A stretch of DNA of 38,518 nt from Ktedonobacterales bacterium (GTDB lineage Bacteria > Chloroflexota > Ktedonobacteria > Ktedonobacterales > Ktedonobacteraceae). Of the stretch, positions 25,169 to 34,239 are shown one piece after another (within the stretch, counting starts at the first letter, position 1; each line of letters opens with the position of its first letter). A model generated the notes under the pieces. That model worked only from the letters and a program-made list of their open reading frames with translations, was not told the origin of the DNA and ran no database searches. Where the stretch lies: the NCBI GenBank assembly GCA_027451525.1, contig DAIDJF010000055.1, positions 1 to 38,518 on the forward strand, given 5' to 3'. Position numbers and translations under genes: made by a program.

Positions 25169-27850
25169 ATGGCCGATGCATCCTCTGTAAGCTTGGGTAA
25201 ACGTCTGCGCCAGGAACGCGAGCGGCGGCAGTGGACGCAGGAGGATTTGGCCGCGAAAATTGGCCGCTCGGTACCCAGCATTAACCGCTGGGAGCATGAC
25301 CGTGCCGAACCCCAGGCGGATGCCCTCAAGGAATTAATCACGCTCTTTGGTAAACCGCCCGAACGCTGGGGCATGGGCCGCTGGAACGTGCCCTTCTTAC
25401 GCAACCCCTACTTCACGGGCAGGGAGCAACTGCTTAAGCGCCTGCACCGCACCTTGGCCGCCGAGAAGACGGTTAGTATGAGTCAGGTGCGCGTCATCAG
25501 TGGACTGGGAGGCATTGGCAAGACGCAGATTGTCCTGGAGTACGCCTATCGTTATGCCCATGAGTACGAAGCGGTGCTCTGGGTGCAGGCCGACTCGCGC
25601 GAAATGCTGGTCTCCGAGTTTGCCCGACTGGCCCAGACGTTGGAGCTGCCCGAGCAAGAAGAACAAGATCAGAAGCGCGTCGTCAATGCGGTGAAACGTT
25701 GGCTGCAAGCACATAGCGCGTGGTTGCTGATTCTGGATAACGTCGATGATCCGACGATGCTAGACGACTTTCTACCGCATGGCATGGGCGGCGCGACCTT
25801 GGTAACGGCGCGCTTACAGATCACCGGTTTGCATCTCAAAAATATACCCGTCGAGCGCATGAGCCGGGACGAAGGGGTCAGTTTTCTGTTGCAGCGCAAC
25901 ACCGCCAGCGACGAGCCGGAGGTGGGTGAGAGAGGGGCCTCAATGTCTGTCTCTGAGCAAGATCGGCAGGCAGCAGCACAACTATGGGCCGTCATGGATG
26001 GCTTGCCACTGGCACTAGATCAGGCTGGGGCTTACATCGCTGCCGTGCAGTGCAGCATTGTAGAGTACCTGGAGCGGTATGGTTATCACCGCAAGTTTCT
26101 TCTGCACGAACGAGGAGGACCTATCCCGGAACATCCAGCGGCGGTGGCGACGACTTGGGATCTCTCCTTTGCGCGGGTGGAGCAGAAGAAGCCTGCAGCA
26201 GCGGCCTTGCTACGGCTCTGTGCCTTTCTCGCGCCTGATGCCATTCCTGAAGAGCTAATTACAGAGGGTGCAGCACATCTGCCCGCGCCACTCCAGATAT
26301 TTGGGGCGGCCCATCTGCTGGATGAGGCGATCGGCACGCTGCGTACCTATTCCCTGCTGCAACGCGATGCAACGACGCGCATGTTGTCCCTGCATCGCCT
26401 GGTGCAAGCCGTCCTTCAAGATAAGCTGGAGGAGACAGAACGGCGAGCATGGGCCGAACATACTTTACATGCTGTCAATAGCGCATTTCCATTGGTGGAG
26501 TATAGCACCTGGACACAATGTGAGCGTTTGCTTGCGCAGGCACTGACCGCCGCGCAACTCATCGAGCTGTATCAGTTTGTCAGTGGAGATGCAGGGCGCT
26601 TGCTCCATGAGACGGCATGCTATCTTTATGAACGTGGGCGCTACTCAGAGGCGGAAGCGCTCTATCTGCGAGCCTTACAGATCAGAGAGCGGCAATTAGG
26701 ACCTGAACATCCCTATACAGCAACAAACCTTAATAACCTGGCACTCCTCTACAGTGAGCAGGGCAAGTACGAGGAGGCGGAATCACTCTATCTGCGAGCC
26801 TTACAGATCAGAGAGCGGCAACTAGCACCCGAACATCCTGATATAGCGCAGTCGCTCAACAATCTGGCGAACCTCTACAAGAATCGGGGTAAGTATAGAG
26901 AGGCGGAACCGCTCTATCAACAAGCGTTGCGTATCTGGGAACGGCAGTTGATCCCTGAGCAACCTCATATGGTTCACCCGCTCAACAATCTGGCGAACCT
27001 CTATCTCCGACAAGGCAAGTATGCGGAGGCGGAACCGCTCTACCTGCGAGCGTTGCGCATCTGGGAACGGCAATTCGGGCCTGAGCATCCTCGAGTGGCT
27101 TCTCTCCTCGGCAATCTGGCAATTCTCTACTATGAGCAAGGTAAGTATGCGGAGGCGGAACCGCTCTATCAGCAGGCGTTACGCCTTTGGGAACAACAGT
27201 TAGGGTCTGAACATCCTCAGATCGCTCATACACTCAATAATTTGGCGAATCTCTATTATGAGCAAGGTAAGTATGCGGAAGCGGAACTGCTCTACCAGCG
27301 AGCGTTACGCATTCGAGAGTTGCATTTGGGTCCTGAGCATCCCCAGATTGCCCATCCTTTGCATGGACTGTCTGGACTTTATCTTCGGCAAGGCAAGTAT
27401 GAGCAGGCCGAATTGCTCATCCAGCGCGCTTTACGTATCTGGGAACAGCAGTTTGGCCCTGAGCATCCTGAAGTGACCTACATTCTTAACAATCTGGCAA
27501 ACATCTACACTGGGCAAGGCAAGTATACTGATGCGGAGTTACTCTATCGGCGTGTTCTGCGCATCCGAGAGCAACACTTAGGCCAAGAGAATCCCGACAT
27601 TGCGGAAACTATGCATGATTTTGCGGGATATTGGGAAACACAGAGAAATAATGAGGAGGCCCGTACTTGGTACACCCGTGCGCTGATTATTCGTGAGTCG
27701 ACGCTTGGAGCGCATCATCCCAAAACAACTCAGACACGCACACAACTCATTGCCTTGCTTCAATCTATGGAGCAGCACGATGACGCAACCCGACTCGAGG
27801 TGGTTCAGTGTGAACAGATGATACAAGAAGAAGAGCGGCCTTCGTGCTAA
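25169..27850 (+). CDS. STAND NTPase: XRE helix-turn-helix, NB-ARC and nine TPRs
   Basis: An 893-residue signal-transduction ATPase. Residues 9-58 form an XRE-type helix-turn-helix (LGKRLRQERERRQWTQEDLA, GRSVPSINRWEHD). An FTGRE block at 82-86 opens the NB-ARC domain; the P-loop GLGGIGKT is at 112-119 and Walker B LLILDNVDD at 186-194. GLPLALDQAG (the GxP motif) and a winged-helix region follow. Nine 42-residue kinesin-light-chain-type TPRs occupy the last 45 percent. The ATG has GAGGAG eight bases upstream. Such proteins sense a ligand through the repeats and signal by oligomerising; here the fused HTH suggests DNA binding, so it may be a regulator. A defence role is possible but no effector domain is seen. 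It converges on the dynamin-like gene with only six bases between stops. Confidence 0.92.
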   Translation: MADASSVSLGKRLRQERERRQWTQEDLAAKIGRSVPSINRWEHDRAEPQADALKELITLFGKPPERWGMGRWNVPFLRNPYFTGREQLLKRLHRTLAAEKTVSMSQVRVISGLGGIGKTQIVLEYAYRYAHEYEAVLWVQADSREMLVSEFARLAQTLELPEQEEQDQKRVVNAVKRWLQAHSAWLLILDNVDDPTMLDDFLPHGMGGATLVTARLQITGLHLKNIPVERMSRDEGVSFLLQRNTASDEPEVGERGASMSVSEQDRQAAAQLWAVMDGLPLALDQAGAYIAAVQCSIVEYLERYGYHRKFLLHERGGPIPEHPAAVATTWDLSFARVEQKKPAAAALLRLCAFLAPDAIPEELITEGAAHLPAPLQIFGAAHLLDEAIGTLRTYSLLQRDATTRMLSLHRLVQAVLQDKLEETERRAWAEHTLHAVNSAFPLVEYSTWTQCERLLAQALTAAQLIELYQFVSGDAGRLLHETACYLYERGRYSEAEALYLRALQIRERQLGPEHPYTATNLNNLALLYSEQGKYEEAESLYLRALQIRERQLAPEHPDIAQSLNNLANLYKNRGKYREAEPLYQQALRIWERQLIPEQPHMVHPLNNLANLYLRQGKYAEAEPLYLRALRIWERQFGPEHPRVASLLGNLAILYYEQGKYAEAEPLYQQALRLWEQQLGSEHPQIAHTLNNLANLYYEQGKYAEAELLYQRALRIRELHLGPEHPQIAHPLHGLSGLYLRQGKYEQAELLIQRALRIWEQQFGPEHPEVTYILNNLANIYTGQGKYTDAELLYRRVLRIREQHLGQENPDIAETMHDFAGYWETQRNNEEARTWYTRALIIRESTLGAHHPKTTQTRTQLIALLQSMEQHDDATRLEVVQCEQMIQEEERPSC
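26639..27772 (+). repeat. Nine 126-bp tandem coding repeats (TPR)
   Basis: Nine in-frame units of exactly 126 bases encode the 42-residue TPRs. Units 3 to 6 are strikingly alike at DNA level (for example GGCAAGTATGCGGAGGCGGA recurs), while the last two have diverged. No unit is gained or lost in part, so the array is in register. Confidence 0.9.
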
Positions 27851-27856
27851 GAGCGT

Positions 27857-29575
27857 CTATCTATATTCATGTCCGAAAATGCCTTCATTTAAGGAAGATA
27901 TATCGGGGGAGTACGCCTTTTCTGCCAGGATAAACCCATAGCGAGATACTACCTGCTGGGCCACATCACGGCGAATAGCATTTTCATCTTGCTCGTAGAT
28001 TTCTCTCCAGTATATCTGGCGAGCGAGAATCTGCTCAAGGGAATCCTTATTAGAAGGTAATCGCTTATTAAGCTCTAGGCCGTAGAGTCCCAGTAAGGCT
28101 CTCAACTCATCTAATTCTGCTAGCGTAAAAACATCACTATGATCGAGTATCTGGTGCAAGGCTTCAAAATCAATATTGTACTGCTCTAATTGCGCAAAGG
28201 TGTTGGCAAAATCTCGTTCAAGTTGTGTTAATAAGCTTGCCACTTGTTCTCCCTGACCACTCAAACGCTCCTGCACAAGTTCTTCTAATTCACGTGCTGT
28301 ATCTGGATCACCCTGTGCCTGCCGAATAAAAGCCAGGAAACGTGCTTGCTGTGCGCGCTCTTGACGATCACGGCTTCGCAATGCTGGCAAAAGTTGGTAA
28401 CGAATAGTCTTCAAGACTTGATGGGCATCATGCATGACTCGGTAACAACGAAGAAGTTGACTGCGCTGCAAGAAATGTTGTTCTAGAACTTCTTTCAGTT
28501 GATCGAAACCTGCAAGTGCTTGTACATGCTGGATGAGAGTCTCCTCCTCTAATGCAGTATTGGCGGCGAGACGAGCAATTGTTGTGAATACGGTCCAGGG
28601 GCTATCAGCCAGTAATTCTTTGCGTTCATCAAGTGCGATAGGATACATATCAGGGGTTAATTCAAGATAAAAATCTTCATTATCCAGAAATTTTTCTAGG
28701 CGTTCGGCGGGAATACGCCGCATTGCTTGTACCAACTGCCTGAGTCCCTTCCTGTCCTGTGCTAACAAACGATCTATAGTGCGTTGGATACCTGATGAGA
28801 CTGGGACAACTGTGTTGAGACTACCTTGCAATTGGCTAGCAATTTTTTCAGCTAGCTCCTTGCGTCGTGTCATAACGTCAGGATAGAGATCAATCTTTGC
28901 CATAACGCCAATGGCATTAAATGCTCTCGATTGTCCCTGCGTTACCTGCTGAAACGCTTCTAGAAAAGCGCGGTCTGTTTCGCGCGCCGTCGAACTGATC
29001 AGATAGATAACGGCGTCTGCCTTGCTACCAATCTGGTGTGTTTCACTATGATGGCGTTCACGTAATTGTTGTTCCAAATTGATAAATTCCGCAGTGCGCT
29101 TCTGGTGTTCCTCGACTACTGCTCCTGTACCGGGCGTATCAACCAAGATGACCTGTTCCAGATAAGGATTAAGCAGGTAGTATTCAAGGTGATCAATACC
29201 GTCGGCACGCCGTAGCGTCTCAATATCGTTTCCTTGCAGGCTATTAATAAAGTCGAGGTCTACATAATCTTCCTGACCGCCACGCCAGACGCAACGAATA
29301 AAGTTGGTGGAATCAATATGCCCATAACGAAATTGATTAATGGTTGCTGTCGTCTCTGTCGTGCCAACTTTTGCCAGTTCTAATCCTAGTAGGGCATTAA
29401 TAAAAGAACTTTTCCCTGCTTTCACCTGTCCCACGACAGCAACCATACAAGGCTGATAGACCTGTTCTGCACATGCTTCCAATTGCGTTGCCAGTTCCTC
29501 TGGTAGCCGTGCATCACGTAACTGTTCAGCTGTTCTGTGCAAGAGAGCCACAATGTTTTTCTGTATGTCTTGCAT
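27857..29575 (-). CDS. Dynamin-family GTPase
   Basis: A 572-residue bacterial dynamin-like large GTPase. G1 is GQVKAGKSS (49-57), G2 lies in TTETTATI (72-79), G3 is DTPG (145-148) and G4 is AKID (225-228), a common variant of NKxD. The long helical C-terminal half (about 300-570) fits a stalk or middle domain. There are no obvious membrane helices, so any membrane contact would be peripheral. The ATG has AGAGG eight bases upstream and lies 13 bases after the Hsp70-like gene, so the two form an operon. Bacterial dynamins act in membrane remodelling, stress repair or phage defence; which applies here is not shown. Confidence 0.88.
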   Translation of the reverse strand: MQDIQKNIVALLHRTAEQLRDARLPEELATQLEACAEQVYQPCMVAVVGQVKAGKSSFINALLGLELAKVGTTETTATINQFRYGHIDSTNFIRCVWRGGQEDYVDLDFINSLQGNDIETLRRADGIDHLEYYLLNPYLEQVILVDTPGTGAVVEEHQKRTAEFINLEQQLRERHHSETHQIGSKADAVIYLISSTARETDRAFLEAFQQVTQGQSRAFNAIGVMAKIDLYPDVMTRRKELAEKIASQLQGSLNTVVPVSSGIQRTIDRLLAQDRKGLRQLVQAMRRIPAERLEKFLDNEDFYLELTPDMYPIALDERKELLADSPWTVFTTIARLAANTALEEETLIQHVQALAGFDQLKEVLEQHFLQRSQLLRCYRVMHDAHQVLKTIRYQLLPALRSRDRQERAQQARFLAFIRQAQGDPDTARELEELVQERLSGQGEQVASLLTQLERDFANTFAQLEQYNIDFEALHQILDHSDVFTLAELDELRALLGLYGLELNKRLPSNKDSLEQILARQIYWREIYEQDENAIRRDVAQQVVSRYGFILAEKAYSPDISSLNEGIFGHEYR

Positions 29576-29588
29576 TAATCTGACCTCT

Positions 29589-31368
29589 TTAAATGTGCAT
29601 CGCTACTAGCAACTGCTGAATGGCCCCGAGCATCTGTAGAAGTTTTTCCGCGCTAACCGCACTGCCAGCCACGTTGAGTTCTTCACCTTCGTTAGTGAAA
29701 ACAGAACTTCCTTTAACTGAGAAACTCAGCCGAGAAAGCTGTGAGTAGGGTATGCGACCATGCCCTCCGGCCCAATTATGATGGTAGATTGCCTCAGAGC
29801 TGAAGATAACACTGTCTTTGGCAGATCCCAATACTGTGCAATCAATCAGTGCTAGGATGTTTTCCTGCTCAAAAAGTTTGTACTTGGTTTTTGCATTAGT
29901 CAATTTATCAGATGGAATAGTAAGAAAGAGATGTAAATCCGCTTGTGGTTCAAAACTACGCAAAATTTGCAATATATAAGATGGCCTAAATGCAACGGAA
30001 ACTGTTTGTTCTTTGCCAGCAAATAAATGCTTAATGTCAGTAAACATATTACACAATTTTTCGGCAGAAACTGCGCTATTAGCTGTATGGATTTTTTCAC
30101 CGTTCGCATTCCCTAATGCAACAACTGTGTTGCCCCACCAGACAAAGATGCTATTAGGAAAATCCTTATAGGCGATTTTCCCTCGTGTACCATCGACATG
30201 ATGATAAATAGCCTTAGAACCGAACAGGACACAATTTTTGGCAGATCCCCAGAATGTACAATCAACCAGACCAAGAACGGGTTCTTCTTCGGAAATAGCA
30301 CAATTCGCTCTTGCATGCGCTAATTTATCTGTTGGAATTTCTGGGGTAAGGTGTAAATCTGCTTGTGATGCAAAACTCTTCAACACTCGTGTTATATCTT
30401 TTGTTTCTACTGCAGCAGGAACTGTTTGTTGCCTTGTATCTGATTGTGCAGATTGATCGTGTTGCTCCGCGCGATTCTGCGGATTGTTGTTTTGCGCAGA
30501 AATGAGTTGCTGTATTTCTGCTGCCAGGTCCAGATCTATCTGTTCTTGTTGTTTGTCTACTTGTTTTTCTTGTGCTTCTGGCACTTCCTGGTCGAATTGT
30601 TCAGTGGAATACCATATGCTCTGTGCATAGTAAGCTGCCCCAAGAGCTACTGCCACATCGCGCAATTGTGATTGTTGTGGTTTCAAAGGAAGGTTTTGTT
30701 CGAGAAGTTGTTGGGCAAGTGGAACGCGCGTCGAGCCACCCATCAGGACAAGGGTATCCACGACATAGTCCTGTGCTTTAGCCTCTTCTAACAAGGTTTT
30801 CGTCTTGCGTACCGTTTCTTCCAGCGTTGGCTGGATTAAACGCTCGAAAGTTGCGCGATCAATATCTTGCTCAAAGAGAACTGCTCCGGGTTCCAGGAGT
30901 TCACGCATCATTACATGACTCCGCAGTGAGAGGTTCTCCTTGCGCTGACGACAAAGATTTAGAAAATGGAGATCACGTTTACCATTCATGCTAATTGGTC
31001 GGTTGAGCTTCTCTTTGGCAATCTGATCGCAGTAGTTGTACAGAGCTGTATCGAAATCATCACCTCCACAACGCTTAATGCCTTGTGGCTCAAGTGCTGG
31101 ATGGAAAGTGCCATCTTCCTCGTGAACTAACACTGCGAGATCAAAAGTCCCACCTCCCAGGTCATAGACAAGTATATATCTGCCTACACGTAGTCCCATC
31201 TGCACATAGGCAATAGCTGCAGCTACAGGTTCTTCCAGCAATTCTACCTGCATAAAACCTGCCTGCTGGGCCGCTTCACGTATCTTGTCGCGTTCCAGGG
31301 GGCCAAAACTGGCTGGACAGGTGATAACAGCGCGTTTGATTTCTTCATGGAAGTGGAGCATTTCAGCG
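29589..31368 (-). pseudogene. Hsp70-like protein, 5' end lost at an IS3 boundary
   Basis: About 590 codons of a DnaK-like actin-fold ATPase. RAVITCPASFGPLER, VYDLGGGTFDLAVL (phosphate 2) and VLMGGSTRVPLAQQLL (adenosine motif) are intact. The first roughly 100 residues, with the phosphate-1 loop, are missing: homology stops at 31368 where the IS3 end begins. The frame continues into the IS, but that part is not Hsp70-like; ATG 31361 is the first internal start. Instead of a peptide-binding domain the C-terminus has an acidic Gln-rich linker, then two tandem copies of a beta-rich domain of about 110-140 residues (shared DCTxxGSAKxxVxF, AIYHH, NSAVSAEKL-like blocks), perhaps PH-like. It is the upstream partner of the dynamin-like gene. 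Without the ATP-binding N-terminus it is probably inactive. Confidence 0.8.
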
Positions 31369-31437
31369 TGGACTTGACCCAAGAAGATGGAGATGGTAAA
31401 CTCGAAAGAGTGGATCTCCACAGAAAGGGAAGAGGTC

Positions 31438-31734
31438 ATGACGAGGACCCAGCGAACCTTTACGAAAGAGTTTAAACTGGAAGCGGTGCAGTTGGCGCAA
31501 AGCAGCCAGAAGCCCTTGACACAGATTGCCAACGATTTAGGCATTGCTGACAGTACGCTGCATCATTGGTGCAAGCAGTTTGGGGAGCAGGGGGAGCAGT
31601 CTTTTGTGGGGAGTGGGCATCAACTGCCGCAAGAAGAGGAACTGCGCCAGCTCAAACGCGAAAATGAACTGCTGCGCCAGGAGCGTGACATCCTAAAAAA
31701 AGCTATCGGCATCTTCTCACGCGGCCAGCACTGA
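31438..31734 (+). CDS. IS3-family transposase OrfA
   Basis: A 98-residue OrfA with an N-terminal helix-turn-helix that binds the IS ends (RTFTKEFKLEAVQLAQSSQK then IANDLGIADSTLHHWCKQFG) and a C-terminal leucine zipper (EEELRQLKRENELLRQERDI). The ATG at 31438 has GGGAAGAGG just upstream; the frame is open further left but that falls near the IS end. It ends with LKKAIGIF encoded over the slippery A-run, the normal place for -1 frameshifting into OrfB. Confidence 0.9.
   Translation: MTRTQRTFTKEFKLEAVQLAQSSQKPLTQIANDLGIADSTLHHWCKQFGEQGEQSFVGSGHQLPQEEELRQLKRENELLRQERDILKKAIGIFSRGQH
31695..31702 (+). promoter_or_regulatory. Programmed -1 frameshift site of IS3
   Basis: Seven A residues followed by G (31695-31702) give an A AAA AAA G slippery site in the OrfA frame. 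A -1 shift here enters the OrfB frame, which is open across it (KKSYRHLLTRPALKFAFI). This is the standard way the OrfAB transposase is made in this family. Confidence 0.7.
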
Positions 31735-32305
31735 AGTTTGCGTTTATTGAAGAGCACAGCCAGCAATACTCGATTGCGCTGTTATGCCAAGCTCTGGATG
31801 TGTCGCCCAGCGGCTACTACGCCTGGAAACAGCGCGAAACGTCCAAGCATTGCCGAGAAGATGCCCAACTCTCAGCGGAAATTCAACAGATTTTTGTGGA
31901 GCATCGAGAGGTGTATGGGAGTCCACGCATTCTGGCGGTGCTGCAAGAGCGTGGATGGCAGACCTCACGCAAGCGTGTAGCGCGTTTGATGCGAACGTTA
32001 GGACTCTCGGCTCAAAGCAAGCGGTCTCGCAAACCGGGCACCCAGAGCGATCCGCGTGCTCGCTTTGCCGCTAATATCCTCAACCGCCAGTTTGAGAGCG
32101 AGCAGCCGAATGAGAAGTGGGTGACGGATACCAAAGCCGTCGAAACGAGCGAGGGATGGCTGTATCTGGCAGCGATTGTGGACCTGTACTCGCGCCTGGT
32201 CGTCGGATGGGCAATGGCGGCAACGAAAGATGCCGTGCTGGTGAACCTGGCTTTCCGCATGGCGGTAGCAAGCCGAGAGCCAGATGCAGGATTGTTACAT
32301 CATTC
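31734..32305 (+). pseudogene. IS3-family transposase OrfB, 5' part
   Basis: The integrase catalytic protein, read as KFAFIEEHSQQYSIALLCQA and then DVSPSGYYAWKQRE from 31734 through the frameshift site. It includes the HTH_21 region (EVYGSPRILAVLQERGWQTS) and the first catalytic Asp in EKWVTDTKAVET. The frame is cut after LLHHS at 32305 by the IS110-family insertion and resumes at 34240. The downstream codons that follow LLHHS belong to the inserted element. Confidence 0.88.
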
Positions 32306-32475
32306 ATACGCATGGAAGTTAAGGAAAAAAGATCGTTTAATATCTCAGCCCTTCTGATGAGTGTGCTTCAGTATCTCAACGAGAAAGCCTCGTGGAGCAA
32401 GCCTCAAGCTCCCAAGAGATGCTTGATGAGCCTACGGCTTGCCTTCCGAAATCATCTTTTCTTCCCCACGCAATC

Positions 32476-33918
32476 TCAGATGTCTGTCTGTATTGATGCT
32501 GGAAGGTGCATGACTTTCCGCTGAGGCGCGGTATTTTTGATGGGCTGGTAGCCTCCATTGCGATGGCGTTGATGAACTGCCGGATCATAGAGCAGAGGAG
32601 CGGGAGGGGGTTCATCAGGCAGAAGTGTACTCATGATCTCAGCATCTTGCTTCAAGAACGCATAGATCATCTCTGTCATTTGCCCAGCAATGCGACCGAT
32701 GACTTTTACCTTACCTCGATATGCCCGTTTCCTCTCATCATACCTACATTTCTTGGGAACTAAACGTTCGTACAGCTTAGCCCATTCGCAATCGAGTTGG
32801 ATGGCACTTGCTACGCACAGATACAGAATCTGTTTCACCGGACGGGTACCACCACGGGTCAGATGGACCCGATCCAGCGTCGTCCCTGAGAACTCCCCAG
32901 TGGGAGCCCAGCCAAAGTAGGCTTTGAGGGCAGCGGCATTCTCAAAATTGAGGATGTTACCAATAGCGGCTATCAACACCGCTGCCTGAATCGTGCCAAT
33001 TCCAGGGATCGAGGTCAAAATTTGTCCTTCACGAGACTGCTCAACCACCACGCGGATTTCGCTCTCTAATTGTACAAGATGTGCTTGTAGCAGATGTAAT
33101 TCCCGAATCAACTGGCCTTGTTCGAGCGTCAGGCCGCGTTGGCGCACGAGGTCTTTGACGCCAATACTCTGGCTTGCTACCTGCTGAAGTTGTTCCAATT
33201 GAGCCAGTGTGGGACGGCTCTTGCCACGCAGTTCTGCCAGCGCAGTCAGAGGGGCAATTGCTAGGGCTTGCGGCGTGGCAAAATGTTCGCGGATCGCCAA
33301 TGCCGTTGGCAAATTAGGATCCTTGAGAACCTGGGTGAACTCTGGGAAGAGTTCATCACAAATAGCCGTAAGCTTGTTTTTACGCTGAGTACTCTCCTGC
33401 ACAAGTTCATAGCGATGACGAATCCAGCCTTTGAGTTGCAAGGCAGCTTGTGTCGGGGGCAGTAAGTGACGCACAAGATGGGTTTTGTCTGCTACTTGGA
33501 TTCCCCGTTCGAGTTGATTGAAGAGATGATTGGCTAGGCTCAGGGCATCGCGTTTGTCGGTTTTCAGCAGCCCTACGGGACGCTTTTGCACAGGCATGAC
33601 ATACACCGGAATTTCGCATTCCTGTAAATACTGCACGAGCGCACGGTGATAATGCCCAGTTTGCTCAAGCAGGACATACACTTGGGCTAATGGGACATAG
33701 GAGCAGACACGATCAATGAGAGCGCGAAATCCCTCACGTGATTGCTCAAATGCGAGTGCTGGACAGGCTTCAAAACGTTCATGACGTTCGAGGAGCGTCT
33801 TGGAGACAAATGCAGCCACATGATGCTGCTTCCCAACATCAATACCCACATAGAGGGATTCGTTAAGGAGGGCTGGAACGGTTTTGAGATGGACATCCTT
33901 CTTCGTTGTAGAAACCAT
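32476..33918 (-). CDS. IS110-family DEDD recombinase (transposase)
   Basis: A 480-residue RNA-guided recombinase of the IS110 type. The RuvC-like N-terminal domain has Asp27 (GIDVGK), Glu85 (LLEQTGHY), Asp121 and Asp124 (LKTDKRDA), the DEDD set. A long coiled-coil stretch (about 160-290) leads to the C-terminal Tnp domain with a helix-hairpin-helix (SIPGIGTIQAAVLIAAIG 303-320). Ser344 in EFSGTT is the candidate nucleophile. It is longer than many relatives. The ATG at 33918 has AAGG at eight-base spacing; the frame runs 36 codons further into the bridge-RNA region, which is unlikely to be coding. It appears intact. Confidence 0.92.
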   Translation of the reverse strand: MVSTTKKDVHLKTVPALLNESLYVGIDVGKQHHVAAFVSKTLLERHERFEACPALAFEQSREGFRALIDRVCSYVPLAQVYVLLEQTGHYHRALVQYLQECEIPVYVMPVQKRPVGLLKTDKRDALSLANHLFNQLERGIQVADKTHLVRHLLPPTQAALQLKGWIRHRYELVQESTQRKNKLTAICDELFPEFTQVLKDPNLPTALAIREHFATPQALAIAPLTALAELRGKSRPTLAQLEQLQQVASQSIGVKDLVRQRGLTLEQGQLIRELHLLQAHLVQLESEIRVVVEQSREGQILTSIPGIGTIQAAVLIAAIGNILNFENAAALKAYFGWAPTGEFSGTTLDRVHLTRGGTRPVKQILYLCVASAIQLDCEWAKLYERLVPKKCRYDERKRAYRGKVKVIGRIAGQMTEMIYAFLKQDAEIMSTLLPDEPPPAPLLYDPAVHQRHRNGGYQPIKNTAPQRKVMHLPASIQTDI

Positions 33919-34003
33919 AGCTACGACCTTCTTATCTAAGCCGCCACCCCATGAGAATGAAGTTGGTCTGCTTCCTCCGGTTGGTGGAGAGGCTTGAGAT
34001 CGT

Positions 34004-34181
34004 GGATGTGGTCCTCCCACCGACATACCAGAGGTTGGCTATCGGCTCCTCACATACGCATGAGGGGTCTGTCCACATCCCCCAATGAATGATAAGGAGT
34101 CTGTCTCCACGGATCGAGTAGGGGTCTGCGATCCCGTTTCATCAGAGAGCGACTCTAACGATGCCTCTCCATAGAGCATCT
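34004..34181 (-). ncRNA. Predicted IS110 bridge RNA
   Basis: Read on the minus strand upstream of the recombinase gene. A 5' hairpin (34180-34160) is followed by two internal loops, each opened by a CAGACCCC arm. Target loop: CGATCCG (34116-34110) and ATCATTC (34093-34087) flank an inner GGAG/CTCC stem. Both match the reconstructed IS3 target ATCAT-TC-GGATCG on opposite strands. Donor loop: CATGCGTATG (34062-34053) and GTATGTC (34028-34022) flank a GAGG/CCTC stem and match the two element ends across the TC core. An eight-base stem (34080-34073 with 34011-34004) closes it. TATTAT at 34196-34191 could be a -10 box. Length of about 178 is close to the IS621 bridge RNA. Exact ends are inferred. 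Confidence 0.72.
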
Positions 34182-34239
34182 TACATCAAGATAATACTAG
34201 AATCAACAAAGGAGTGGCGAAAAGTATGATCCGTATGTC

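Larger units (their letters stand above)
32306..34237 (-). mobile_element. IS110-family element inserted in IS3 orfB
   Basis: A 1932-bp element encoding a DEDD recombinase on the minus strand. Removing it restores the IS3 frame as LLHHS-DRGSEYAS. The dinucleotide TC stands at both edges (32304-32305 and 34238-34239), fitting the two-base core that IS110 recombinases exchange. There are no terminal inverted repeats, also normal for the family. About 170 bases lie beyond the gene stop and about 320 bases upstream of its start; the latter holds the predicted bridge RNA. Confidence 0.9.

Noticed and set aside
26639..27772. CRISPR-like repeats
   Set aside because: The 126-bp units are continuous coding TPRs with no spacers; no CRISPR array was seen anywhere in the window.
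25169..27850. Avs-type antiphage defence protein
   Set aside because: The STAND core and TPR sensor fit, but the N-terminal effector is a helix-turn-helix rather than a nuclease, TIR or membrane effector.
33919..34026. N-terminal extension of the IS110 recombinase
   Set aside because: The extra 36 codons overlap the bridge-RNA region and are Gly/Ser/Pro rich; the ATG at 33918 has a spaced AAGG.
34181..34188. TTACATCA match to the left flank of the IS110 target as a guide
   Set aside because: It lies outside both predicted loops, upstream of the 5' hairpin, and on its own would give only one strand of a guide. The loop strands explain the target better.
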